NCBI GenBank assembly: GCA_903913915.1
Contig: CAIWNE010000123.1
Location: forward strand, 1-60,600
Direction of reading: 5' to 3'
Length of the DNA: 60,600 nucleotides
Source: an uncultured Opitutia bacterium
GTDB lineage: Bacteria > Verrucomicrobiota > Verrucomicrobiia > Opitutales > UBA953
The notes beneath the pieces are model-generated. The model did not search any database. It was not told the origin of the DNA and worked only from the letters and a program-made list of their open reading frames with translations. Of this stretch, positions 41,392 to 48,716 are shown piece by piece (position 1 is the stretch's first letter; each line of letters opens with the position of its first letter). The position numbers and the translations under genes are program-made.

Positions 41392-41865
41392 TTACTTGTT
41401 GCCGCCGCAGCAACCCGAAGAAGCAGGCTTCTCGGAGGAGCAGCAGGACGAGCCTTCCTTGCCGGAATCGCAGCAACCGCTGGAGCAGCAGGTGTTCACG
41501 CACCAGAGGGCGCAGAGCTTGGACCAGGTCACGACGAGGGCCAGGACGATCAGACCGATCAGGGTCGGATCCTTGATGCCGCCGAAGAAGAACTGGTGCA
41601 CGCAGGCGATGTTGAACAGGATGGCGCCGATGAGGATCAGGCCGAGGACGCGGGTGCGAGGGACGATCAGCAGGATGCCGCCGAGGATTTCCAGAACCTT
41701 GACCAGGGCCAGGTAGCCGGAGCCGTACATCGCGCCGAGGAAGGCGGCGGCAGGCGTGCCGGCGGGAGGGCTGGGGACCACCACGAAGTGGGCGAAGAAG
41801 TTCAGACCGAAGAACACGAAGGCCAGACCGAGGAGGAGCGCAGCGATGCAGGGGATTTTTTTCAT
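41392..41865 (-). CDS. DoxX-family membrane protein with Cys-rich C-terminal tail
   Basis: The 157-residue product has four transmembrane helices (about 5-25, 42-67, 73-90, 101-121) in the DoxX pattern, with a Pro-rich loop after helix 1. The last 40 residues are exceptional: C118, C122, C126, C127, C131, C132, C141, C142, C152 and C153, including four CC pairs spaced by Ser/Gly/Lys. Such a tail would bind soft metals or act as a thiol reservoir; I know of no DoxX subtype with it. It is the last gene of the minus-strand operon pirin - CDGSH - DoxX, 49 bases after CDGSH, and is followed by a strong terminator. The neighbours support a redox or metal-stress role. Confidence 0.82.
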   Translation of the reverse strand: MKKIPCIAALLLGLAFVFFGLNFFAHFVVVPSPPAGTPAAAFLGAMYGSGYLALVKVLEILGGILLIVPRTRVLGLILIGAILFNIACVHQFFFGGIKDPTLIGLIVLALVVTWSKLCALWCVNTCCSSGCCDSGKEGSSCCSSEKPASSGCCGGNK

Positions 41866-41914
41866 AGCAAAGGCAGGTTAGCTTAAACGAGGGGGGATGA
41901 AAGGCTAATTTCGA

Positions 41915-42154
41915 TCAAAGGGCCTTATGGGAACCATCGCAAAGGGCGCCCTTCTTGGAATGCTTGCAGGCGCAGAAGTAGACCGGGCCGTTGGCCTCGG
42001 CCTTGTAGGGCACCGGCGTGAAGGCGGAACCCTTGTGGGCGCCGTCGCAGAAAGGCTGCGTCTTGCTGTGGCCGCAAGAGCACCAGTAGTAGGTCTTGCC
42101 GGCTTCGACGAGCACGGGGATCGGAGACTTCTGAGGGATGTGGGGGGTGGACAT
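41915..42154 (-). CDS. Tandem CDGSH iron-sulfur protein
   Basis: The 79-residue cytosolic protein has two CDGSH motifs, each binding a [2Fe-2S] cluster through three Cys and one His: C25-S-C27 .. C36-D-G-A-H40 and C61-A-C63 .. C72-D-G-S-H76. Two motifs in one short chain are typical of the bacterial mitoNEET relatives. They take part in electron transfer or redox sensing. It lies between pirin and DoxX on the minus strand; the gap to pirin is 26 bases and is almost pure pyrimidine and A on the coding strand. Confidence 0.93.
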   Translation of the reverse strand: MSTPHIPQKSPIPVLVEAGKTYYWCSCGHSKTQPFCDGAHKGSAFTPVPYKAEANGPVYFCACKHSKKGALCDGSHKAL

Positions 42155-42180
42155 AAGAGGATGAATGAGGGATGGATAAA
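42155..42180 (-). promoter_or_regulatory. Pyrimidine-rich leader before the CDGSH gene
   Basis: On the minus strand the 26 bases between the pirin stop and the CDGSH start read TTTATCCATCCCTCATTC followed by ATCCTCTT, with no G. The sequence resembles leaders at 24425, 30893, 50348 and 59471. Confidence 0.4.
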
Positions 42181-42882
42181 TCAGGCTAAGTCGAAGAGGA
42201 GGGCTTCGATCGGACCGGAGGACTTGAAGGCGAAGACACCGGCGTCTTCGGATCTGACCGCGTCGCCGGGTGAAAGCTTCACCCCGCCGACCTCGACGTC
42301 GCCGCCGATCAGCTGGAACCAGAGCCCCCTGCCCTGACGCAGCTCATGCGAGACCGTCCCGGCGGAGCTCGTCTTCACGCGATAGACGTCGGCGTCCTGG
42401 CTGATGTGCGCGGAGCCTTCGCGGCCGTCATTCGAGATGATGAGCACCTTCGGTGCGACGAGCTGCTCGGGCGTGGGCGTCCATTCGGCGTAACGCGGCT
42501 TGAGATTGGCGCGGTCGGGCATGATCCAGACCTGGATGAGATGCAGCCGCTCGGCCTTCGAGGGGTTGAATTCGCTGTGCTTCACGCCGCTGCCGGCGCT
42601 CATGACCTGGATCTGGCCGGGCTTCAGCTGCGCATGATTCCCCATGCTGTCCTTGTGCTCGATGGCGCCCTCGAGGACGTACGTGAAGATCTCCATGTCC
42701 TTGTGGCCATGGGTCGGGAAGCCCATGCCCGGAGCCACCAGGTCCTGGTTGATGACCCGGAGGGACCGGAAGGCCATGTGGGCCGGATCGTAATAGTCGG
42801 CGAAACTGAAGCTATGGCGGGCCACCAGCCAGCCGTGGTCGGCGAAGCCTCGTTCCTGGGAGCGGCGGACCGTGAGATTCAT
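42181..42882 (-). CDS. Pirin-family bicupin protein
   Basis: The 233-residue product matches bacterial pirins such as YhhW: N-terminal SFSFADYYDPAHMAFRSLRVINQD, the metal-binding HGHKDMEIFTYVLEGAIEHKDS (His pair and Glu-side ligands), SAGSGVKHSEFNP with the fourth ligand region, and the second cupin with LISNDGREGSAHISQDA. Bacterial members have quercetinase or redox-sensing activity. I chose the ATG at 42882 (MNLTVRRSQERG), the conserved beginning of the family; an ATG nine bases upstream is possible. First gene of the operon with CDGSH and DoxX, and divergent from the LysR regulator. Confidence 0.93.
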   Translation of the reverse strand: MNLTVRRSQERGFADHGWLVARHSFSFADYYDPAHMAFRSLRVINQDLVAPGMGFPTHGHKDMEIFTYVLEGAIEHKDSMGNHAQLKPGQIQVMSAGSGVKHSEFNPSKAERLHLIQVWIMPDRANLKPRYAEWTPTPEQLVAPKVLIISNDGREGSAHISQDADVYRVKTSSAGTVSHELRQGRGLWFQLIGGDVEVGGVKLSPGDAVRSEDAGVFAFKSSGPIEALLFDLA

Positions 42883-42940
42883 CCCGACCATTATCGCACG
42901 GAACCCGCGGACCGTCCAATACCACTTACCTACCAATGTC

Positions 42941-42955
42941 ATAACCAAAGGTTAT
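42941..42955. promoter_or_regulatory. LysR-type operator between pirin and LysR genes
   Basis: ATAACC-AAA-GGTTAT is a perfect inverted repeat that contains the LysR consensus T-N11-A (42942-42954). It lies 58 bases from the pirin start and 43 from the LysR start, where a LysR protein would repress itself and activate the divergent operon. Confidence 0.7.
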
Positions 42956-42998
42956 TAACTGGCTTGAGTCGACCTGTCCCGATGACCACCATGCCGGC

Positions 42999-43904
42999 AT
43001 GCAAATCCACCAGCTGCGCTATTTCGTCGCCGCCGCCGAAGAGATGGGCATCTCCCGCGCCGCCGAGAAACTCCGCGTCTCGCAGCCGGCCCTCAGCCGC
43101 CAGATCGCCCTGCTGGAAGACGAGCTCGGCGTCGCCCTCTTCCTCCGTAGCCGCCAGCGGATCAGCCTGTCCGCTGCCGGTCGCTTCTTCCTGCCCCGCG
43201 CCCAACGCATCCTGTGCGACCTCGAAGCCGCGGCCCAGCAGGTCGGCGAGCAGTTCGGCGGCGAGCAACGCACCCTTCGGCTCGGCTTCATCGGAGCATT
43301 CCTGGACGACCTGGTAGCCCCGGCCACCCGTGACTTCATGAAGACGCACCCGCGGACGCAGGTGAGCCTCTTCGACCTCCCGCCCCAAGGGCAGATCGAA
43401 CGCCTGCGCGCGGGCGAACTCGACGCGGCGATCCTGGCCAACATGGATCCACGAGACCAGCGCCGCTTCCGTTGCGTCGACCTTCTCCTGAACCGCATGG
43501 CCGCGGTCGTGCCGGAGGCCCACCCCGCCGCCGGCGCCAAGGCGCTTCGCCTGGCCGCGCTCGGCAAGGAGAAGTGGCTGTCGCTATCCGACGCCTTCTT
43601 CCCGGGACGCCGCGCCTTCCTCGAGGACTGCTGCCGCAAGGCGGGCTTTCGACCGGTCTCCGTCAAGGATGCCGACACCCTGCCCCTGATGTTCGCCGGC
43701 ATCGCCAACGGCGAAGGCGTCGGGATCGCGCCCTTGCATGCTTCCAAGCTGCCGCACGCCGGCTGCGCCTTCATCCCGATCTCGACCCCCTCCATCGCCA
43801 CGCAGCTCCTCCTGGTGACCGCCAAGGACAAGAAAAACCCGCCCCTGGAAGCCCTGGTTTCAGCCCTGACCCGGCAGGCCGCAGCCATCGGACAAAAGGC
43901 CTGA
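42999..43904 (+). CDS. LysR-family transcriptional regulator
   Basis: The 301-residue product has the N-terminal winged helix-turn-helix (MQIHQLRYFVAAAEEMGISRAAEKLRVSQPALSRQI.., residues 1-60) and a C-terminal effector domain of two alpha/beta lobes (TLRLGFIGAFLDDLVAP onwards). By position it controls the divergent pirin-CDGSH-DoxX operon through the T-N11-A box at 42942-42954. The inducer is unknown. The ATG at 42999 gives the standard family N-terminus. Confidence 0.94.
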   Translation: MQIHQLRYFVAAAEEMGISRAAEKLRVSQPALSRQIALLEDELGVALFLRSRQRISLSAAGRFFLPRAQRILCDLEAAAQQVGEQFGGEQRTLRLGFIGAFLDDLVAPATRDFMKTHPRTQVSLFDLPPQGQIERLRAGELDAAILANMDPRDQRRFRCVDLLLNRMAAVVPEAHPAAGAKALRLAALGKEKWLSLSDAFFPGRRAFLEDCCRKAGFRPVSVKDADTLPLMFAGIANGEGVGIAPLHASKLPHAGCAFIPISTPSIATQLLLVTAKDKKNPPLEALVSALTRQAAAIGQKA

Positions 43905-43950
43905 ATCCGAGCCTTCGGGCGGGTTGGCGGTATTTTTCGGCGGAATAAGT

Positions 43951-43981
43951 TTGAAAACACCCCCCCGGATTGGTCTATGCT
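43951..43981 (+). promoter_or_regulatory. Candidate promoter of tRNA-Pro
   Basis: TTGAAA (43951-43956) and TATGCT (43976-43981) with a 19-base spacer. Transcription would start just upstream of the tRNA 5' end (43994). Confidence 0.4.
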
Positions 43982-43993
43982 TATGACTCGTGT

Positions 43994-44070
43994 CGGGCAG
44001 TGGCTCAATCTGGTAGAGCGCTGCTTTCGGGTAGCAGAGGCTGAGAGTTCAAATCTCTCCTGCCCGACCA
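43994..44070 (+). tRNA. tRNA-Pro (anticodon CGG)
   Basis: The 77-base sequence folds completely. Acceptor CGGGCAG/CTGCCCG with discriminator A and encoded CCA; D stem GCTC/GAGC; anticodon stem CTGCT/AGCAG around the loop TTCGGGT (CGG at positions 34-36, reading CCG codons); T stem GAGAG/CTCTC around TTCAAAT. CCG proline codons are common in this GC-rich genome. It stands alone between the LysR gene and the GH71/99-like gene. Confidence 0.95.
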
Positions 44071-44076
44071 ATTTAA

Positions 44077-44110
44077 AGACCCCGGGGATATTTCGATGTC
44101 CCCGGGGTCT
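44077..44110 (+). terminator. Hairpin terminator after tRNA-Pro
   Basis: AGACCCCGGGGA, 10-base loop, TCCCCGGGGTCT: a perfect 12-bp stem starting seven bases after the tRNA CCA end. The tail CCTGCTT is only weakly T-rich. Confidence 0.65.
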
Positions 44111-44157
44111 CCTGCTTGGGGGTTGAAGGACTCCGCCGTCCTCGGTCTACTGCCCCC

Positions 44158-45306
44158 ATGCGTCTCGCAGGCATCGTCATCGCAGCCCTCTCGGGATGGC
44201 TGCTTTGCTCCTGCGTCACCCCGCCGCCGGATCGTCCCTTGGTCCTGGTGCACGTGATGCCTTGGTTCGAGAGCAAGCAAGTCAGCGGCCACTGGGGCTG
44301 GCACTGGACCATGGGCAAGACCGACGCCGAGAATGGCATACTCTCCACCCATGAGCGTCCGACGCTAGGGGCCTACGACTCGTCCGATCCGGCCGTCATC
44401 GCGACGCAGGTCGCCCTGATGAAGGCATCCGGGGTCGACGGCGCCATCATCGACTGGAACGGCCCGGACGGCTTCGCGGACTACGAGATGATCCACCGCA
44501 ACACCGGACTGCTGATCGCCGCGCTCAAGAAAGCCGACCTGAAATTCGCGGTCTGCGTCGAAGACAGTCCCGGCCATCGTTTCATGCAGGCCAAGCAGCT
44601 CACGCGCGACCAGTCCGTGGCGAAGATCGCCGCTTCGTTCGCCTGGGTCGACCAGCATTGGCTGAACGATCCGGCCTACGTCCGCCTTTCGGGCCGTCCC
44701 GTGCTGTTCATCTTCGGACCGCAGTTCCTCTCCGAATCCGAATGGCCCGCGATCCGCGCCAACCTCAGGAGCGACCCGCTCACCTTCGCCCTGCCCCACC
44801 TCAGCCATCGACCCGGCATCGACGGCGCGTTCGCGTGGGTGCCCGTGAGCGGAGGCAAGACAGTCGACGCGCCGACCTGGAAGGCCGAGCTGGCCTCGCT
44901 CTACGCCCGTGAAGCGAAGGAGCGCCGCCCCTTCGTCGCCGCCGCCTTCCCGGGCTATCACGACTTCTATGCGCAGGCCGGCGTCGGCCCTAGCTACGGC
45001 TTCATCGACAGCCGCGACGGCAAGACCTTCGCCGAGTCCCTGGATCAGGCGATGAAGAGCGGCGCGCCGATCGTCCAGGTCGCCACCTGGAACGATTACG
45101 GCGAAGGCACCCAGGTCGAGCCGACGACCTTGGACCTGCGCTGGTACACCCACCTCCAAACCCTCCGGCAAAGGCTTGGCTATCCGCCGGAGTCAGACGA
45201 AATCCACAAGATCATCAGCGACATCCGGTGGAAAGCATTCATCAAGAACGGCAAGAATTTCCCGCCCGACTACCCCAAGACTCCACCCGACCCTCCATCC
45301 CGCTGA
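44158..45306 (+). CDS. Lipoprotein with GH71/GH99-like fold
   Basis: The 382-residue product has a lipoprotein signal (MRLAGIVIAALSGWLLCSC, lipidated Cys at 17 or 19). The TIM-barrel domain shows GH71/99-like motifs: VHVMPWFESK and GHWGWHW at the start, GVDGAIIDWNGPD in the middle, and TWNDYGEGTQVEP near the end. In GH99 alpha-mannan enzymes the last block is NEWxEG, carrying the catalytic pair; here it is N-D313-Y-G-E316-G, so the first acidic residue is Asp. That fits an altered mechanism or specificity. It is separated from the next gene by one base and probably co-transcribed with it. The ATG at 44158 opens the signal. Confidence 0.8.
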   Translation: MRLAGIVIAALSGWLLCSCVTPPPDRPLVLVHVMPWFESKQVSGHWGWHWTMGKTDAENGILSTHERPTLGAYDSSDPAVIATQVALMKASGVDGAIIDWNGPDGFADYEMIHRNTGLLIAALKKADLKFAVCVEDSPGHRFMQAKQLTRDQSVAKIAASFAWVDQHWLNDPAYVRLSGRPVLFIFGPQFLSESEWPAIRANLRSDPLTFALPHLSHRPGIDGAFAWVPVSGGKTVDAPTWKAELASLYAREAKERRPFVAAAFPGYHDFYAQAGVGPSYGFIDSRDGKTFAESLDQAMKSGAPIVQVATWNDYGEGTQVEPTTLDLRWYTHLQTLRQRLGYPPESDEIHKIISDIRWKAFIKNGKNFPPDYPKTPPDPPSR

Positions 45307-45307
45307 C

Positions 45308-46135
45308 ATGCGCCTCCTCGCCTTCCTCTTCTCCCTCGCCACCGCGGTCGCCGCGCCGCTCCTCGACCATACGCCCGGAGTGGTCTCGTATACCTTCCGC
45401 AACGAGTTCAAGGCCGACATGCCCGGCACCTTCGACAAGGTGAAGGCCTTCGGCATCACCGACATCGAGATGTCCAACCTCTTCGGTCAGGAGCCGGCCA
45501 AGATCCGGGCGCTCATGGACGCCCGCGGCATCACCTGCTCCTCCTACGGCGCCCCTTACAACGACGTGCTCAAGAAGACCGACGAGGTCGCCGCCGTCGC
45601 CAAGGTCCTCGGCGCGCAGTATGTCCGCGTCTCCCTGCCCTTCACCAAGACGCCGTTCGACAAGGCCGCCGCCACGCAGCGCGTCGCCGAGATGAACGCC
45701 ATGGGCAAGCAGCTCCGCGAGAAGCACGGCCTGACCTTCGTCCTGCACAACCACGGCATGGAGTTCGTCGCCGAAGGCAAAGGCACGCTTTATGACTTCA
45801 TCCACGAACAGACCCGCCCCGAAGACGTGAGCTTCGAGCTCGACGTGCTGTGGGCCTATCTTCCTGGCGCCGACCCCGTGGCCATCTTCGAGAAATACGG
45901 CTCCCGTATCCCGCTCATGCACGTGAAGGACGTCCGCAAGGGCGTGCCGCGCGCCTGGGGTCATAAATACGACTCCGACAACGACGTCACCCTCGGCACC
46001 GGACAGCTCGACCAGGCGGCGATCTTCGCCGCCGCCAAGAAGGCCGGCGTGAAGCATTTCTACCTCGAAGACGAGAGCTCCCACCCGCAGGCGCAGGTCC
46101 CGCTCTCGATCGCCTACCTGAAGTCCGACCGCTGA
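45308..46135 (+). CDS. Exported sugar phosphate isomerase/epimerase-like TIM-barrel protein (PF01261)
   Basis: The 275-residue product has a short signal (MRLLAFLFSLATAVAA) and the xylose-isomerase-like barrel: GVVSYTFRNEFK at the first strand, FGITDIEMSNLFG, LTFVLHNHGMEF (metal ligand His), VSFELDVLWAYLPGADPV and IPLMHVKDVRKGV, then HFYLEDESSHPQ. The Glu/Asp/His/Glu metal pocket is present. Cytosolic relatives isomerise or epimerise sugars, and PF01261 proteins also act in 3-keto-glycoside cleavage; being exported, it should act on non-phosphorylated sugars. It follows the GH71/99-like gene by one base. Confidence 0.87.
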   Translation: MRLLAFLFSLATAVAAPLLDHTPGVVSYTFRNEFKADMPGTFDKVKAFGITDIEMSNLFGQEPAKIRALMDARGITCSSYGAPYNDVLKKTDEVAAVAKVLGAQYVRVSLPFTKTPFDKAAATQRVAEMNAMGKQLREKHGLTFVLHNHGMEFVAEGKGTLYDFIHEQTRPEDVSFELDVLWAYLPGADPVAIFEKYGSRIPLMHVKDVRKGVPRAWGHKYDSDNDVTLGTGQLDQAAIFAAAKKAGVKHFYLEDESSHPQAQVPLSIAYLKSDR

Positions 46136-46223
46136 CCGAGGTTGGGGTTGAAATCCCCGACAGACGGTCTCATTTATCGGTCTTACGACGGAACACCCCT
46201 GCTCCGTCGGATGTCGCATCCCC

Positions 46224-48677
46224 ATGCCCCCCAAGGCCACCCTTTTCCTCGGCGTCTTCGTCGGCGCCCTGTGCGCCGCCGAGCCGATCAACTACAGCCG
46301 CCAGATCCGTCCGATCCTCTCCGAGAACTGCATCGCGTGCCACGGACCCGACGAGAAAGGACGCAAGGGCAAGCTGCGCCTCGACGACGAGCAGGACGCC
46401 AAACGTGACCGCAAGGGCGACTTCGTCATCCTGCCCGGCAAACCCGAACAGAGCGAACTCATCAAGCGGCTCGAATCCAAGGATCCGGAGGAAGTCATGC
46501 CGCCCCCGAAGCAGCACAAGACGATCCCGGCGGCCCAGGTGGCGCTCCTGAAGGAATGGATCAAGCAAGGCGCGCCCTGGGGGCGCCACTGGTCCTACGA
46601 ACCCGTGGTCCGTCCGTCCGTGCCGCAGAACGGCGAAACCAACCCCGTCGATGCGTTCCTCGCGGAACGTCAGAAGAAGGAAGGCCTGACCTGGTCCGCC
46701 GAAGCCCCCCAAGCCATCCTCATCCGCCGCATCGCGCTCGACATCACCGGCCTGCCGCCGACGCCCGAAGAAACCGCGAAGCTCGCCGCGGCCCAGCATG
46801 AGGACATCGTCGCCTATTTCCTGGCCAAGCCCGCCTACGGCGAACACTGGGCCCGGCAATGGCTCGATCTCGCGCGCTACGCCGACAGCGCCGGCTACCC
46901 TTCCGATCCCGGCCGCATCATCTGGGCCTACCGTGACTGGGTGATCAAGGCCCTGAACAAGAACGAACCCTTCGACCAGTTCGTCATCGACCAGATGGCC
47001 GGCGACCTCCTGCCGGCGCCGACCGAGGACCAGATCATCGCGACGGCCTTCCATCGGAACACCATGACGCAGAACGAAGGCGGCACGAGCGACGAGGAGT
47101 TCCGCGTGGCCGCCGTCATCGACCGCGTCAACACCACCTACGCCGTCTTCATGGGCACCACGATGGCCTGCGCGCAATGTCACACCCATAAGTACGACCC
47201 GATCACCAACGCCGAATACTTCCAGTCCTTCGCCTTCCTCAACCAGAGCGCCGACAGCGACAAGAAGGACGAAGTCCCCCTCTACGAGATCTACCCGCCC
47301 GGGGTGAAAGCGCAGCGCGAACAATGGATGAAAGACAGCGCCGCCGCCGAAGCGACCTTCAAGAAGCCCGAGCCTGCCTGGACCGCGGGTTTCGACGAGT
47401 GGCTGGCCAAGGGTCCCAAGCTGACGGACAAGCCGCTCAAGGCCGCGCTGGACGCCCCGAAGGACAAGCGGACGAAAGCCCAGACGAAGCTGCTCAGCGA
47501 CTATTATGTCCGCAACGTCTCGCCTGCTGCCAAGGCCGAACGCGTCCGGGCGGATGACCTGAAGAAGAAGATCGCCGCCGCCGCCCCCGTCACAGTCCCC
47601 GTGATGCAGGACCTCCCGGCCGCGCAACGTCGCAAGACGTTCATCCAACTCCGCGGCAACTGGCAGGCCCTCGGCGACGAAGTCACCGAAGGCGTGCCGA
47701 CCCACCTCGCCCGCTGGGACGATTCCTTCCCGAAGAACCGCCTCGGCCTCGCCCGTTGGATCGTCAGCCGCGACAACCCGCTCACGGCCCGCGTGACGAT
47801 GAACCGTCTCTGGGAAACCGTCTTCGGCGTGGGCATCGTCCGCACGAGCGAAGAGTTCGGCAGCCAAGGCGACCTCCCCCTCCACCCCGAACTCCTCGAC
47901 TGGCTGGCGGATGAGTTCGTGGCATCGGGCTGGGATACCAAGAAGATGCTGTCGCTCCTGCTGAACAGCCGCGCCTACCGCCAGTCTTCCGCCAGCAACG
48001 CCAAACTCAACGAGGTCGACCCCGACAACCGCTTCGTCGCCCGCGGTCCGCGCTTCCGCCCGTCCGGCGAACTGCTCCGCGACCAGGCCCTCGCCGTCAG
48101 CGGACTCCTCAGCGCCAAGATGTATGGCGCGCCGGTCAGGCCGATGCGCCCCAACCTCGGCCTCAGCATCGCCTTCGGCGGTACCGGCGACTGGATGACC
48201 AGCTCCGGCGAAGACCGCCATCGCCGGAGCGTCTACACCGAGACGCGCCGCAGCACGCCCTACCCGAGCTTCGTCACGTTCGACGCGCCGAACCGCGAGA
48301 CGTGCGTCATCCGCCGCGGACGTTCCAACACGCCGCTGCAGGCCTTCGTGACACTCAACGACCCGGTCTTCGTCGAGACCAGCCAGGCCCTCGCCCGACG
48401 GCTGCTCAAGGAAGGCGGAGCGACGGATGATTCCCGTCTGCGTCTCGCCTACGCGCTCTGCCTGTCGCGCGAACCGGACGCGAACGAGCTCCGCACGCTG
48501 AAGACCCTGCTCTCGAAGTCCGTCGCCCAGTACCGGGCCGACAACGCGCTCGCCCTGCAGATGGCCACCGAACCGCTTGGTCCGACGGACAAGGGCGCCG
48601 ACGTCCCTACCCTCGCCGCCTGGACCGCCGTAAGCAGCGTGATCATGAACCTCGACGAGTTCCTCATGCGCCGCTGA
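46224..48677 (+). CDS. PSCyt1-DUF1549-DUF1553 cytochrome c protein (minimal paralogue)
   Basis: The 817-residue exported protein (signal MPPKATLFLGVFVGALCA) is the smallest of the three in the window. PSCyt1 has C36-I-A-C-H40. DUF1549 follows (WARQWLDLARYADSAGYPSD) with a second heme motif C316-A-Q-C-H320 (CAQCHTHKYDP). A short Lys-rich link then joins DUF1553 ([45 protein letters not shown]) with no carbohydrate-binding insert. It precedes its DUF1501 partner by 39 bases. The catalytic function is unknown. Confidence 0.9.
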   Translation: MPPKATLFLGVFVGALCAAEPINYSRQIRPILSENCIACHGPDEKGRKGKLRLDDEQDAKRDRKGDFVILPGKPEQSELIKRLESKDPEEVMPPPKQHKTIPAAQVALLKEWIKQGAPWGRHWSYEPVVRPSVPQNGETNPVDAFLAERQKKEGLTWSAEAPQAILIRRIALDITGLPPTPEETAKLAAAQHEDIVAYFLAKPAYGEHWARQWLDLARYADSAGYPSDPGRIIWAYRDWVIKALNKNEPFDQFVIDQMAGDLLPAPTEDQIIATAFHRNTMTQNEGGTSDEEFRVAAVIDRVNTTYAVFMGTTMACAQCHTHKYDPITNAEYFQSFAFLNQSADSDKKDEVPLYEIYPPGVKAQREQWMKDSAAAEATFKKPEPAWTAGFDEWLAKGPKLTDKPLKAALDAPKDKRTKAQTKLLSDYYVRNVSPAAKAERVRADDLKKKIAAAAPVTVPVMQDLPAAQRRKTFIQLRGNWQALGDEVTEGVPTHLARWDDSFPKNRLGLARWIVSRDNPLTARVTMNRLWETVFGVGIVRTSEEFGSQGDLPLHPELLDWLADEFVASGWDTKKMLSLLLNSRAYRQSSASNAKLNEVDPDNRFVARGPRFRPSGELLRDQALAVSGLLSAKMYGAPVRPMRPNLGLSIAFGGTGDWMTSSGEDRHRRSVYTETRRSTPYPSFVTFDAPNRETCVIRRGRSNTPLQAFVTLNDPVFVETSQALARRLLKEGGATDDSRLRLAYALCLSREPDANELRTLKTLLSKSVAQYRADNALALQMATEPLGPTDKGADVPTLAAWTAVSSVIMNLDEFLMRR

Positions 48678-48716
48678 GCCAGAAGGCCTGCCCCCACCCC
48701 GCCCCCTTTTAGCCCG

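Noticed and set aside
41257-41886. Plus-strand frame across the DoxX gene
   Set aside because: Antisense shadow of DoxX; it begins inside module B and is low-complexity.
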